From contig NC_061147.1 of the NCBI RefSeq assembly GCF_905220365.1, positions 3,596,001 through 3,660,000 of the forward strand: a stretch of DNA of 64,000 nucleotides, given 5' to 3'. The position numbers were made by a program, and so were the translations under genes. Below the pieces are notes generated by a model. The model was given only the letters and a program-made list of their open reading frames with translations. It searched no databases and was not told where the DNA came from. How positions within the stretch are numbered: position 1 is the stretch's first letter; each line of letters starts with the position of its first letter. The stretch is from Vanessa cardui. Lineage: Eukaryota > Arthropoda > Insecta > Lepidoptera > Nymphalidae. Below are positions 33,218 through 45,897 of the stretch, piece by piece.

Positions 33218-33607
33218 GTATTTTATATTACATTATCCACATAGTCCACACCACGAGACTTGGAGAAGGAATAAGGCTAATCTTCTCTTTCATATTCTTT
33301 CTTGGTTATATCGTAATTTTTTGAAATACTTAAAATTATAAAAGCATATATGGAGTCCCCTCATCAATCATCATTATTAATATTTTTAATTAATTATAAA
33401 GATAAGTAATAATCGGAGAGCAAATTAGATCTTCCGGTGGATAAACAGTAATAAGGTCCACTAGTGTTTTCATATGTATCGTTCCGAAATTGAGTGAGCC
33501 AGACTTTCGACTTCCAAACATTCTTATGGTCCTAATAAAACGAAAAAAGGTATGAATTTTAGTGGCCAAGAATAAAAATGAAATAGAATTACATATATTG
33601 ATATACA

Positions 33608-33842
33608 AACAACAACAGCCTGTAAATTCCCACTGCTGGGCTAAAGGCCTCCTCTCCCTTTAAGGAGAAGGTTTGGAACATATTCCACCACGCTGTTCCA
33701 ATGCAGGATGGTGGAATACACATGTGGCAGAATTTCTATGAAATTTGTCATACAAGCACATGAATCAGCGGCGCTTGCCTAGGTTTGAAACCGCAATCAT
33801 CGGTTAAGATGCACGCGTTCTAACCACTGGGCCATCTCTGCT
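33608..33842 (-). repeat. TS1 SINE with internal deletion
   Basis: Reverse copy with AACAACAACAGCCTG as tail; about 60 bp between body and head are missing. Confidence 0.87.
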
Positions 33843-33854
33843 CTTATATACTGA

Positions 33855-34085
33855 TATATCAAAACAAATCAAAATAAACTTTATTCAAGTTGGCTTTTAC
33901 AAGCACTTTTGAATCGTCATTTTACAGTTAAGTAAAGCTACCACCGGTTCGGAAAGTAGATTCTACCGAGAAGGACCGGCAAGAAACTCAGTAGTTACTC
34001 TTTTTAACATTTAAAAAATACAAAGTCATGTTAGTTAAATACAATTATTGAAATTAATATATCCTGCTTGGAAGTCAACTGGTAT
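33855..34085 (-). mobile_element. LINE 3' end, third family
   Basis: In reverse: AGTTGACTTCCAAGCAGGAT at the left, AGAATCTACTTTCCGAACCG inside, and a 3' tip CTTGAATAAAGTTTATTTTG. The same block is at 40795-41035 in the opposite orientation. The AATAAAGTTTATTTTGATTT tail is typical of CR1/L2-type lepidopteran LINEs (from general knowledge). Confidence 0.75.
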
Positions 34086-34659
34086 TAACTCCACGCTTTA
34101 TTTCTCAATTTTTTTCTCTTATTATATACATACTTTTATTTCTCTGTTCTAGATACCATTGAATGATATTCCATTTTTTAAACTTCAAATATATATTTTG
34201 TTTACACTTAACTAAACTATCTATGAGTAAATAGCAATGATCCATATTAATATATAAGCAAAATATTAAACCTTTTTTGTAAGGTATGAATACTATATAT
34301 TAAAAGCGAATTAACAAAATAACGTCGCTTTAATATAGCATGATTAGGTTCCACTCCTGTTAAGTGATATAAGGAAATACTTCGTACTTATTCCTCTTCA
34401 CTGGATGGGATGGATGGATGAAGAATCAATATAACCTTCACTAGGTGACATCACGACCCTCATAAAGTATTAAGACATCAAATTTACTGATTAAAAGTAA
34501 AATTCACCGATGAAGTGATTTTTGATCAGACATATGAAATTGTAGATGAAACCTTTATTTGCTCTTAAACAAATATAAATATAGTAAATAACGTAAGCAT
34601 GCAAGAAATTATCATCTAGAACATTATTTCCGAACGCACCCGTAAACGTCAAAAATGGC

Positions 34660-35155
34660 CGTCTGTTGATCTGTTATGTCATTGAATATGTATACATGGT
34701 ACATGTACCAAAATGACATTATTTTTACAGTTGTCTATCTGTTTGTTTCTTTGTTTCGACAAATTTTGGGAGCGGCTGGACCGATTCTGACGCAAATTTC
34801 AGATGATAACTTAGGTTGGATCGATTTTGACGGATCTTTCAGATAGCTTATGTAATAACTGAGACTACAACAATGACTTGACGACCTCCATGGTCGAGTG
34901 GTGTGTACACCAGTTTTCATGGGTACGCCACTCTGAGCTCCCGGGTTCGATTCCCGGCCGAGTCGATGTAGATTACCATTATTTTTCTATGTTGTCTTGG
35001 GTCTGGGTGTTTGTGGTACCGTCGTTACTTCTGATTTCCATAACACGAGCGCTTCAGCTACTTACATTGGGATCAGAGTAATGTATGTGATGTTGTCTCA
35101 TATTTGTCTCATACTTTTTTGGTAAATTCAAACGCGCACGGAGTCGCGGGCACGA
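34660..35155 (+). mobile_element. Helitron-like element split by a TS2 SINE
   Basis: Left part 34660-34876 has the family landmarks ATGTATACATGGTACATGTA, GCTGGACCGATTCTGACG and ACTACAACAATGA. The right part 35107-35155 has GGTAAATTCAAACGCGCACG and GTCGCGGGCACG. The TS2 SINE at 34877-35106 interrupts it. The middle holds a local duplication of the GGACCGATT...TTTCAGAT block. Confidence 0.75.
34877..35106 (+). repeat. TS2 SINE nested in a Helitron-like element
   Basis: Full-length copy. ACTT precedes the head and also follows the tail, a possible short target duplication. Confidence 0.9.
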
Positions 35156-35469
35156 ATATTGTCACATCAAATTATTTACGTAACACTTTGTAAACAAAAC
35201 ACTTCAAAGTGTTTTATTAATAAATCGATTGAACGAAATAACGTTAAGAAACAAAGAAAATAGGCGTCGGGCGCGTCGAGAAACATTTTCTTTACGAATA
35301 TCACTTTGAGAGAAGACTTACTGGAAGATCGCTATTGTTGTAAAGAATCAAGTAAATATTTGTTTGTCTGGAAACGTTTTGATCATGCATCGAAGTTTTT
35401 TTAACAATATTTTATTACTTAAGTGACGTAACAACGAACTTCGGTAATCAGTACAAGTTCTTTTTTTTT

Positions 35470-35767
35470 GTTTTTTTTTTTTTATGGTATAGGTTGGCGG
35501 ACGAGCATATGGGCCACCTGATGGTAAGTGGTCACCATCACCCATAGACAATGACGCTGTGAGAAATATTAACTATCCCTTACATCGTCACTGCGCCACC
35601 AACCTTGGGAACTAAGATGTTATGTCCCTTGTGCCTGTAGTTACACTGGCTCACTCACCCTTCAAACCGGAACACAACAATACTGACTACTGTTATTTGG
35701 CGGTAGAATAACTGATGAGTGGGTGGTACCTACCCAGACGGGCTCGCACAAAGCCCTACCACCAAGT
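35470..35767 (-). repeat. PA repeat, full length and well preserved
   Basis: Long T run, TATGGTATAGGTTGGCGGAC, then the whole body to GCACAAAGCCCTACCACCAA. This is the best reference copy in the window. Confidence 0.92.
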
Positions 35768-35976
35768 AAAGTTCGTAACTACTTAAGAATAACAAAGGCA
35801 TATCCGAGCTTAATCTTCGAATAAAATTTGAAATGATTTGGAACTTTTTCTCTTGTAAAATATGATACTGATTGATTGTTATATGTTGCCTTGTTAATAA
35901 GTATATGACACTAATTTGTTATAAGACAGTTTTATAATTTTACCTTACTCACAGTTGAGAGTTAAAGATTCAATAT

Positions 35977-36062
35977 GGAGGTACCAATTACTCATCATAT
36001 ATTTTACCACCAATATCAACACAGTATTGTTTTGGTCAAATCTTAGTTGAGTGAGTCGGTAT
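35977..36062 (+). repeat. PA repeat fragment, old
   Basis: GGTACCAATTACTCATCATA and CAACACAGTATTGTTTTGGT followed by GTGAGTCGGT. Confidence 0.6.
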
Positions 36063-37920
36063 AAATTTAATATGAAAGGAAGATTAAGGTAACGTAGAAA
36101 CTATTGTATATCGATTCGAGTTATATGCTTGATTTCAATCGTACCTGAATGTTTTTATCTTTACGACTGCTGAATCAATCTTACCTCCAAGATACCAGAA
36201 TTTCATATTAATCTACTAGAGACACTGATCGTTACCCAAGCATTGTAGATCTAAGTACAATTCTGATGTTTGCAATACATGTTTTTTGCATATGTTGTCT
36301 GCTATTCGATAAAAGGAGCGATCTGAAGCTTTAGATTTTGATCATATATTCTGATGATAACGATTAATTACTGTTACCAGATAAAACTTAGGGTACGTAT
36401 ATGGTTCCACTCCACTGGTAAGTGGTAGTGGCAAGTGGAAGTGGAGTCCAAACGCCATTACCGACCAGTACAGCCAGTAAGAACGAGCTGTACTAGTCCC
36501 CTCGCTTTGCCGGCCCTCAAGATGCCTCTTCATACATCGCTTGAAGACAGCATCCTAATTTATCATAATATTGCACGATTTTCAAATTTGAATTCGAGAC
36601 ATCTAACATTTTTTTTAACCAAACGTTTGATCAAATTTTGGACAAATTTATTAATGAACCAAATCAGAATTTCAATTGATTGACGTAATCATCGACCTTG
36701 GCCCAGTTAATGGTTGACATTATATGAAGTGCAGTCTGAAAACAGTGCATGTTTGATATGTAGCAATATCGGAAGGTCACTGTGAGCGTTGTTGAATCAG
36801 TGGGCGTCGTGTTTGAACAACTGAGTGCTCTGAATCTCACTCATGCAATACGCAATAAAGTGATATCAAACACTATTTCGAGCGGTTGCAAAAAAACTGA
36901 GCTAGGAATATTTATTTGACCTTTCATTACAAAGAAGTACGAAGGTGAAAACGTCCTCAAAATATTGATGAAATACGATACATTTTTTTTAATTTATCTC
37001 AAACCTGTCCTGAATATTATAAAGGTGAAAATTAGTACATATAAATGTATGTAACACTTTCACGCAAAATTTACTCAATGGATTTATTTATTTACTTTTT
37101 TTTATTTTACTTTATTAGGGAATCAAACAGTACAAGTCATTCTTAAAGCTATAACATAAAATTAGCTCATTTACCAGTAAAGTTTCCACTTATTACTTAA
37201 AACATAATAGGAGCAGAACAAATTGTTTATAGTATTTATAAAATATTTAATGAAACTTTATAATAGTATAGCTTACACAACATATTACGAAAGGCTACAA
37301 ATTATAAAGATGAATGAAGTGTCTAAAATATATACTTGACATATCTGTAAAATGATGTAATATTTGTATAATGTCAAGTAAGAATGAAAAAAATTGTATA
37401 GATATTATTTCAGATGGGTGCTTGAGAATTGCCTCGTTGATCTAGGCCCTAACTTATTAGGCCATCAAAATCCTTTATTAAATATTAAAATATAAAAGTA
37501 TTTACAAACATATAGACTGTCAAATCGAATATTGCCAGCGGTTATTGCTTATTGATAGTTCAAAATCTACCAACTGAGAAACTCCCACAGAGCATTCAAA
37601 TGTAATGTCAAATACGATATTATAAACACAGTTTAACAAAGAAGCCCACTGAGGCTTCCATGAAACCCGACCGCCAGTATAAAAACATATCATAGAATAA
37701 TAAAGCTGTAATGTATTCATAACACTGACGCTCATATAATGTTATTATACTAATATATTGAAATCAAAAATAATATCTAATTAGTAATAAATCGAAATGG
37801 AATATTGTCCACAAAATGACCAAATATCAAGTATTATTCATAATTGTATTTATATGTAATTAACGGTTGAGTTAATATATTGTATTGATTAAAATTGGCG
37901 CATTTTGTACAATTTTGTAT
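36063..37920. other. Upstream DNA, mostly unidentified
   Basis: Contains the block at 36395. Around 36720-36900 there is more complex sequence (AGTGGGCGTCGTGTTTGAAC) that could be an old DNA-transposon remnant. No frame supports it. Confidence 0.4.
36395..36545. other. Unidentified block with GTGG-rich start
   Basis: Short AGTGG/AAGTGG repeats (36410-36450), then a GC-rich stretch CCCTCGCTTTGCCGGCCCTC. Both strands have open frames of 60-80 codons. It looks like an unknown repeat end rather than a gene. Confidence 0.3.
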
Positions 37921-38218
37921 ATAGCCGAGATGGGACAGTGGTTAGAACGCTTGCCTCATAACCGATGATTGCGGGCTCAAACCCAGGCAAGCATCACTGA
38001 ATATTTATGTGCTTAATTTATGTTTATAATTCATCTCGCGCTCGGAAAGGAAAACATCGTCAGGAAATCTGCATGTGTCTTATTTCATAGAAATTCTGCC
38101 ACATGTGTATTCCACCAACCCGCATTGGAAAATCGTGGTGGAATATATTTCAAAATCTTCTCAAAGGGAGAGGAGGCTTTAGCTCAGCAGTAGGAAATTT
38201 ACAGGCTGTTAATGTAAT
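37921..38218 (+). repeat. TS1 SINE
   Basis: Full layout with the head GAGATGGGACAGTGGTTAGA and tail CAGGCTGTTAATGTAATAAT. Confidence 0.88.
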
Positions 38219-38994
38219 AATGTAATATATAGCCTTAAAGTCTATTTGTCAATTGAGATTTCATATCAAACAAATTTCTTAAATAAGTTAATTTATCCAT
38301 GTAACCGTCGTCTAATCTTTTGTATATAATATGTAATTTAATTACCGGGAATAACTAGTACACAGTTTCTTGACTATGGAATTGAGTTTAGTAACATTCC
38401 ATTAAATCCTAAAAGATGATTCAAAAGCTTGAATAAAGATATTCAGCTTTTATTCGGAATTCGAGCTTAGTTTATTTTATGTGTTCTGTTTTCAAATAAA
38501 TCGTAATAGAAGGCGAGAATGCATTGCATATTTCGACACTGCAAATAGCTTTTTCCAACCAAAGGTGTTTTTAAAAACATACGAATGGAAATGGTTTTTA
38601 AACTGTAAACTTTTACGATACGGTAAGTGCAAAATCGTTTCTTAAATGATAAAATTGTGTACTGTGATACTTTATGTGTGTAATTTACAGAAGTGATTCT
38701 TATTTTATGTTTTAATATAATATAAAAAAAAATATGATCGCTTCTATCTACTTTATGTATTTAATACTAAATGTAGAATTAAAGTGACAATTTAAAGAGC
38801 TGAAAATATCCGAGCAATTGAGCAAAAACAATTCCATCTAAAATTCAAAATGGCCGCCAACGAATCTGCTTTTGATAACCATTTTGAATATAGATTACCA
38901 GTAACATATTAAAGTAATACATAGTAAAATTTGCTAACGGAATTGTTGCAAAGTAATCGTATGATATCATAATACACATTACTACTCAACTTCG

Positions 38995-39180
38995 ATCAAG
39001 AACAGAACAGATATTCGAATAAGCGTGCGTATTGACTGCTACGCGTCGCTGCCCAATGTAGCGCCTACGATCTCGTAGACGCGTTCCTGCGCGCTACACT
39101 TTGCACCACCATCCGCTGTAACGCTCTCAAGGGCCAGGCGTTCAATTTTCTTATTTCAGACTCTATTTCTATGCATTCAA
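38995..39180. other. CpG-dense non-repeat island
   Basis: GC-rich block in AT-rich DNA, with many CG dinucleotides (for example TACGCGTCGCTGCC and TGCGCGCTACAC) and a partial inverted repeat (TGTAGCGC, GCGCTACA). No TE match in the window. It is upstream of the signal-peptide exon on the gene's strand, so a promoter or 5' UTR exon is possible but unproven. Confidence 0.4.
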
Positions 39181-39764
39181 TGTTGCTAATCGCGTGGCAG
39201 TGCACCTGCACTTCGGTAGAAATACGATGTTAATATGCTGTACAACTGCTACAAAAAAACGTGTAGTCATATAAACACCTTACATAGATACATTGTTATT
39301 TTAAATATCTTTATAAAAGGTTAAAGTATAATAGGGTTGTCATTTACTTAAATTGTTTTTAAAACGTATATTAATTACAAAATCAATTTAAAAATACAAA
39401 TATGATCGACTTTTTGTGTTTATTGTATTTTTATATACAATAATTGACTTTCATTTTGCATGAGTTGATTGATAACAATAACAAAAGCTATTGTTTATAT
39501 TTCTCAATTTTTATTTTAATCTTGTAGGTTTCATTAAAGTTTCATAAATCAATTTAAAAATATGTCATTGTTTTATATTGAGTTATAATCCGGAGAGAAG
39601 TATCGAACGCTCCGAATGTGTTGTTTGCGTTTTCGGATTAAAAAAAACTTATTTAAATTATACTTCGAATAGTTTTAAGTTGTGTATGTATGTGTGATGT
39701 ATTCTGAATATATTTATCAATTTATCAATAGTAAATTCGATGTTGCTTTCGCTTTGTAAAGTAA

Positions 39765-39960
39765 AGTAAAGTAACAGCCTGTAAATTTCCCACTGCTGGG
39801 ATAAGGCCTCCTCTTCCATTAAGAAGGGTTTGGAACAGCACGCCGAGATGAATTATAGACACAAATTAAGCACATATGTATAGTGGTGCTTGCTTGGGTT
39901 TGAACCCGCAATCATCGGTTCAGGTGCACGCGTTCTAAAAACTGGGGCATCTCAGCTCTA
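39765..39960 (-). repeat. TS1 SINE with 100-bp class internal deletion
   Basis: The reverse copy jumps from GGTTTGGAACAGCA straight to CGCCGAGATGAATTATAG, losing the central part. Confidence 0.85.
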
Positions 39961-40189
39961 TGCTTTGTATTGTGTATTAAATATCAGAACCAATAAAAAA
40001 TTAACAACGTTAGATTATATAAATGACAAAATAAAAATTTATATATGTGTATCAATAGAAATTAACAGTGAGAGAAAGAAGACAACTCCGAGGAAGTGTT
40101 TCAATGTATATAAGGAGTTCAATGAACCCAATAAATTTAAAAAATAACTTATAACTTTTTATTATAGTCTTGTATTAGTAACGTCCATA

Positions 40190-40370
40190 CTCAACAATGA
40201 GATTTGACTCGCAGTCCGATATTTAGTCCCATCTCCGTTCTGATGCATAGATACAATCTTATTCAATAGCGTTGAGCCTATCTTCAGCCGGATATAACCA
40301 GTGCGAACCGGATATTGCCACAGGACAGAACCCGTCCGGCTTCGCACGACTTCGATAAGCCTTTGTATGG
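40190..40370. other. Moderately GC-rich unidentified block
   Basis: CAGCCGGATATAACCAGTGC and CGAACCGGATATTGCCACAG form near-repeats of CCGGATAT. Open for 61 codons on the minus strand with no recognisable product. Confidence 0.3.
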
Positions 40371-40794
40371 ATGAAAAATGGCTTAAAACTTTAGCTATCG
40401 GGAACAGCTAAGACGCTATGAAAGTTGAATAATGACAGGAAAAAGTGATTTTTTATTCATTTTTTCTACAGTTTAGTTTACTCGACTAATATGATTAATT
40501 TATGAAACATATGATCAGCTGCAGATAGCTTATCTTATGTATGTTACTAAATAATTATAGATTAAATAACTGAAGAAGCTGTTTCCACGTTAAACTATGG
40601 GCGCGCATTAACAAATATATTTTGTATTTTCTTCACTATTTTTATTCTTACATCAGTAATCTTAGACACAGTAAGACATGTACCATGAATTTTTTTGCAG
40701 ACATTTTTAACTTTGACGTTTCGTAAATTCAAATCGTTTGTAAAAAAAAATTGGTAAAAAAAGCATATTATTCAATACAAGATTTTATAGATGA

Positions 40795-41035
40795 TAAAAA
40801 AGCTAGGAGTTAATACCCGTTGACTTCCAAACAGGATATATTCATTTAAATAATTGTATTTAACTAACATGACTTTGTATTTTTTTAAATGTTAAAAAAG
40901 AGTAACTATTGAGTTCCTTGCCAGTTCTTCTCAGTAGAATCTACTTTCCGAACCGGTAAAATTAATTGTAAAATGACGATTCAAAAGTGCTTGTAAAAGC
41001 CTACTTGAATAAAGTTTATTTTGAGTTTTTGATAT
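40795..41035 (+). mobile_element. LINE 3' end, third family
   Basis: Forward counterpart of the copy at 33855: GTTGACTTCCAAACAGGATA, AGTAGAATCTACTTTCCGAA and CTTGAATAAAGTTTATTTTG. No coding region is left. Confidence 0.75.
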
Positions 41036-41274
41036 ATTACTACACTATTGTAATCTCAACAACTCATGCAATAATGGTCTGTATTGTTTTGACAAATCGT
41101 GTCGTTAATTTTGAGATTTGCTTATCATATACGGCGTTGTATTAAATCCAGCATTGTAGATTTGTCTTGCAAAATACGCCATTCTGTGATACAAATTGAT
41201 AAATGTGTCAAGCTTGGTGAAAATTAATTAATATAATTAAATTAGCAGATTTCAAATATAATATTATTTTATCA

Positions 41275-41642
41275 GGCGAACGGCAAATAGGCTACCTGAT
41301 GGTAAGTGATCACCACCGAACATAGACATAAATGTTTTTAGAAATATTAAACATTTCTTATGTCACCAATTCGCATCCAATCTTGGAAGCTAATATGTCA
41401 TGTCTATTGGGTCTTTAGTTAAACTGGCTCACTCACACCTCCAACCAGAACACCAGTATTAAGCGCTGCTCTTTGGTAGTAGAATATCTATCCGCTGATT
41501 TTTAGTGGGTAAACCCAGCGTACTTGGGCGCACTTGGTGTCCAGGGCTCCGGGGAGTTCCACAAACGCCCCCCCCTCTTCCATCACGTATCGTATCGTAT
41601 CGCATTTTCCAGCGAGAAAAAAAAGGCGGGCTTGCACAATAA
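41275..41642 (-). repeat. PA repeat, diverged and carrying a nested insert
   Basis: GGCTACCTGATGGTAAGTGA at the left and GCGGGCTTGCACAATA at the right. The insert 41519-41628 interrupts it near the CCCAG-CGGGC junction. Confidence 0.82.
41519..41628 (+). mobile_element. Short GC-rich retro-insert nested in a PA repeat
   Basis: About 110 bp, with CCAGGGCTCCGGGGAGTTCC, a CGTAT repeat and an A-run end (41617-41627). CCAGCG near both edges could be a target duplication. Probably the 3' tip of a LINE; the family is unknown to me. Confidence 0.6.
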
Positions 41643-42477
41643 TATTTCTGCTCTAGATGATGTGGCTGCGAGAGTGCTTCACCTTATGATATAATAGTAG
41701 TAGGCGTTAATAAAATGATTTTAATAAATTAACTATTTTAAATTAACAGCCAAACTAAGAAAATCTATATCGGAAAGTCTTGCTCAAACGACCCAAACTA
41801 ATTTTGATAATAATTTGACGACTTTAAATTATTATAAATTTTTTATTGATTGGACCAAGTTGGCTCGACAACCATTAATAATAACTGATATTTCATCTAC
41901 CCTTTTTAACGACTTCCAATTAATGTAAAGTTCCAAAAGCTTGTGAAAGTTGAAAATCGACTAAAATGAAACCTATGTATAATATAATTACAATATAACG
42001 TGAAGTAGGAATATTGCTTTCAATTCGAATAGGCTTTGATGGTAATAAACTGTACATTACCCCGAATTTTGGCACCTTTCAAAGACTTGTTTTGGAACTT
42101 CTGCCCGATTATATTTTTTATTTTAATGTTATTAAAACGATATTCTTAGAATTTGCTTAACGATTTGAACTTCAAAGAAAATTTGTAACGTTAAAGTTTG
42201 TCTTTTAGGTTGGATAATGACAATAAATATTTATATATTGTCAGTTCAATTTACGAAGACGCGCGCCATTTATTTCCACGAGAGAAATCGACTATAACTT
42301 GATGTACATTAGATTTGATTTGTTTTTAAAAACTCATTTGTGCCGCTAATTACACTGGCCCAACTCATCCTTCAAATGGTAACACAATATACGCACACTA
42401 CTGCCTGGTGGAATTAAATCTGAAAATATAAATATACAAACTTAAACAAAAATTATTTTTTTAAACAAATTTGGACA

Positions 42478-43345
42478 AACCGTCGATGAAAGCTGGTTCA
42501 ACAGAATGGTTGTGCGAGGTAGAAAATGCCTTTGAAATCGCGTTCTTATAGATCTTCGGAGATCTAGGTGGTTCAGTTGGAACGCGGAATTGTGAAGAGA
42601 TCCGAAGGTCAAATAAAACAGCCGAGATTAATCCAAACAATTCCTCGAAACATTCCATGTGAAAATTGTGGTAGTGTGCAGAGTGATCCTACATCTCTAC
42701 TCAAAGACAACGGATCATGTTGATGGGTTAGTTCTTGATCGACGATAATTCGAACCGCTCTATGTTGAATACAGTCAAATGGAAGAAGCTGATACTGGGG
42801 AGCACCCGTCCAGAGGTGAGAGTAGCACTCCATTTGAGGCCGAATTTGTGCCTTCTATAATTTCAGGCGATGGACCGACATGAAATACCGTCTTACCTTA
42901 AGCACCAAGGTATTTTGAAGCCAATTTGGCTTTAAATTATATTGTTGGAATAAACAAGCAACATCAGCGTCAAGTCATACAACTTCCTTATTTAAAAAAA
43001 AAAGGCGGGAGATTTGTAGTTGACACATTGAGAATTGCAATTATAATTATTACGGTATAATGTGATTATTGATGGTTTGTGATGTAGACTAAATGTTTTT
43101 CTTTTGTGGTAGATTGATTGTTATTATAAATTAAAGATAATTGTTTCAGAGATTAACCTACTTCCTACTTCTGGTTCTAAAAATATATATATATTTAAAC
43201 TGAATGACACTTGAAACATCAACGTCGAGTATTTCGATACTAGCTTTGACAGCAATGGGAATGTTATCAAATCGTGGGGGCAAAGCAAATGGTTTAGTCG
43301 GTTCCGGTCCGAGGTTTGTTGAACAAAGTCCGGTTTTAGTCAACA
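42478..43345 (-). pseudogene. Degraded jockey-like LINE reverse transcriptase copy, interrupted
   Basis: Two blocks match the LINE at 58635-59750 on the same strand. Block 42478-42935 corresponds to about 58747-59205 and keeps YSHLWTGAPQYQLLPFD and RDVGSLC. Block 43196-43345 corresponds to about 59230-59385 and keeps PRFDNIPIA and DVDVSSVIQF. About 260 bp of unrelated AT-rich DNA (42936-43195), including an A-rich run, separates them. Many stops and indels make this an old dead copy. The reverse transcriptase catalytic region itself is not present here. Confidence 0.85.
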
Positions 43346-45257
43346 TTAGGTATATAACCTAAGTTATTAAACACATCCAATGGTATTTGTGTCAATGGTA
43401 TGGAATGAAATGTGTCAATACACTAGTTTTACATAATATTATTTGAATGTACATTACGTTTGAAGTGATAATACTTAAGTCGTGGGCAGGTGCATGAGCC
43501 TTATTTCTCGGTACTCATCGAATCAGCTGGAGTTGAAAGAGCTCGCAGCTATTTCAGTCAACCATTGAATTTCAAAGCAATTTTCGGTGGAATTCATTGA
43601 TTATATTCTGTCTAATAATATTAAATTCTATAAGAGAATTACGGGAAAAACCCCTTTTAAAAATAGATGATGTGGAATAATTAATAATATTTGAGAGCGT
43701 TATTAGAAGATAAATCGTTTTATTTCGAATCAAAAATTTCAATACCAAAAAGAGGTAAAAATATGGCGCCATTAATTTTTCTCGTTTGTCTAGCACAGCT
43801 AAATGTCAGCTTCAGCTGACGCTCATAGTTTTTTATGTCACACGAAATTATGCGACACAGCTTTTAAATCTTAATATTATCGATATTTAAAATTTCCTCC
43901 GTAAAAAATTCATAGAAAGCTAAAATTTTTAATTTTCTGACTTTTGAGTGAACGTCATTTTAAATAGAATTTCAATTTTATTTACGTTAATAGCTGCTGA
44001 GTTTTATGTCATTTATTACCTAGATACCACAATTTTGTTATGATGGATGGAAAACAAGTCTGGGTATGTACCACCCTCTCATAAGAAACTGCAATAGATA
44101 CTTACATTAGTATTAATGTGTTTCGGTTCAAATTCATCAAATTCAATTGTAAAGTACTTTTAAAACAACATTCAACATCTGGATGAATTTGAAAATATAA
44201 AAAAAAAATCTTCCATTCTAAATGTTACCCTGCCTGCTTTACATTTTACCCACGTTCTTGGCTAAATTAAAACTCAAGCCATTAACAATTCCTCAGTAAA
44301 TTAGAAGTGTAATTAGTGTTTGGGGACGTTAGTAACAGCTGGAAACGTCATTAGGCTGATTCGTAGTACATAGTCTTTGAAACACTCCTAAGTTTTACTC
44401 TGAAGAAAGTACCCATAAGTTATTCGAATAAATCAAAAGATAATCGCTTATTAATAAATCGAAATTCAAATTTGATCACTGTTATTACTTCATACATTTT
44501 AAAGGCTCAATTATATTGTCAAATGAAAATAATTCAATCAACGTGTTATTTGATATTATTCTATTAATTATATTTAAACAACCTTTGTATAAAAAAACTA
44601 TATTCTATATTTGTTCGTCATTAATATATCAAAGGTAAAAATGATGTCATCAAAATTCCCCCTGAGGGAGACATACGAGTATGTCTAAAATAAATATACA
44701 TAGTGTTGTAATTGATCAGTAAAAATAATAATAATAGCTGTGATATCACATTATTAACTTTAGAATATTAAAGTATTTAAGTAAATACTACACTTAAATA
44801 TGATTGTTAAAATGTATTATTATTTGTGTACATTAAGTAACAAGCAATCAAAACCACAAACTCGTGCAATTATTGTATTACTGTTAAGAAGACTTTATTT
44901 TTCTCGTTTTGTGTGAAATATTCATAACGTTAATGTAACTTCTGAAATCAATACATGCAAAACTGTATTGTTAATTTGGGAAATAAACTATTACAATAAC
45001 GTATTTTAATAATAAAATATATTAAAATGACAACATAGGATAAAAAGTATATAAAGCTAGTAAGAAGTATTTGAATTCATCGATTTTGGAGTTCAGTGTT
45101 AACAAATTATTTACAATGTAACATATATTGTAAATTGTACTTGTGGTGTCCAATATGTATGTATGTAAATGCTAGTCTATGAACAATGACAGTAGGTTGA
45201 CGACTGGCAATCACCGCTGACATTTAATATCATTATTATTCTTCGTATAAAGACATT
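43346..45257. other. Upstream DNA, nothing recognised
   Basis: AT-rich throughout, except for the PA trace at 44054. Confidence 0.5.
44054..44135 (+). repeat. PA repeat fragment, old
   Basis: AAGTCTGGGTATGTACCACC and GTGTTTCGGTTCAAAT are in the family order. Confidence 0.5.
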
Positions 45258-45308
45258 GAACTGATGGAATTCTAAATATGAAATTGGAATTAACTTTATA
45301 GTAATATT
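45258..45308 (+). repeat. Unclassified dispersed repeat, copy 1
   Basis: CTGATGGAATTCTAAATATG then GAATTAAC; the same block recurs at 46793-46835. Confidence 0.6.
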
Positions 45309-45897
45309 AACAAAACAAAATTACTTTTATAACAAATTTATCATTAACAACAAAATAAAACAATGATACGCCTGACCGTATTTCGCGCTACCTTCCGCCA
45401 AAAAGAAAAAGAATTTTAAAAAGTCATCTGTCAGCTTGACGCCTGACGTTCGGAAAGTCACTCTAATTCTCCTTATAGTAAAATCACATCAATGTTCCTC
45501 TAGAGGACAAGCTATAATAGGAAATTTTAGGTTATTTTCAAACATTTAAAACACAATTACAAACTGTTATCACGGAATCTATTCATTCCATTGCAAGTTT
45601 ACAAATCACCTGAAGTCGCTGAAAGAGTGAATGAAGCGAAATATCCACTAAACCTGACGAATAGCTATTGTTCCTAGGTCTCGTGTTTCGCAAAATGAGT
45701 TTTTATAAGGCTTCGTGTAAAGTGTTCGATTTTTGAATTTTTTTTTTAAATTATTATTTTAAGTTTAATGGAAAATATTTCAAGAGAATAAATGTAAAAT
45801 AGGGCTAGGAAAAGTGTAATTAGTAAATATTTAGCTAGTGCTTCTCGGTTGAATTTATATTCCGAACTGGGTGAAGATTAATCTATCGCTCTGATTA

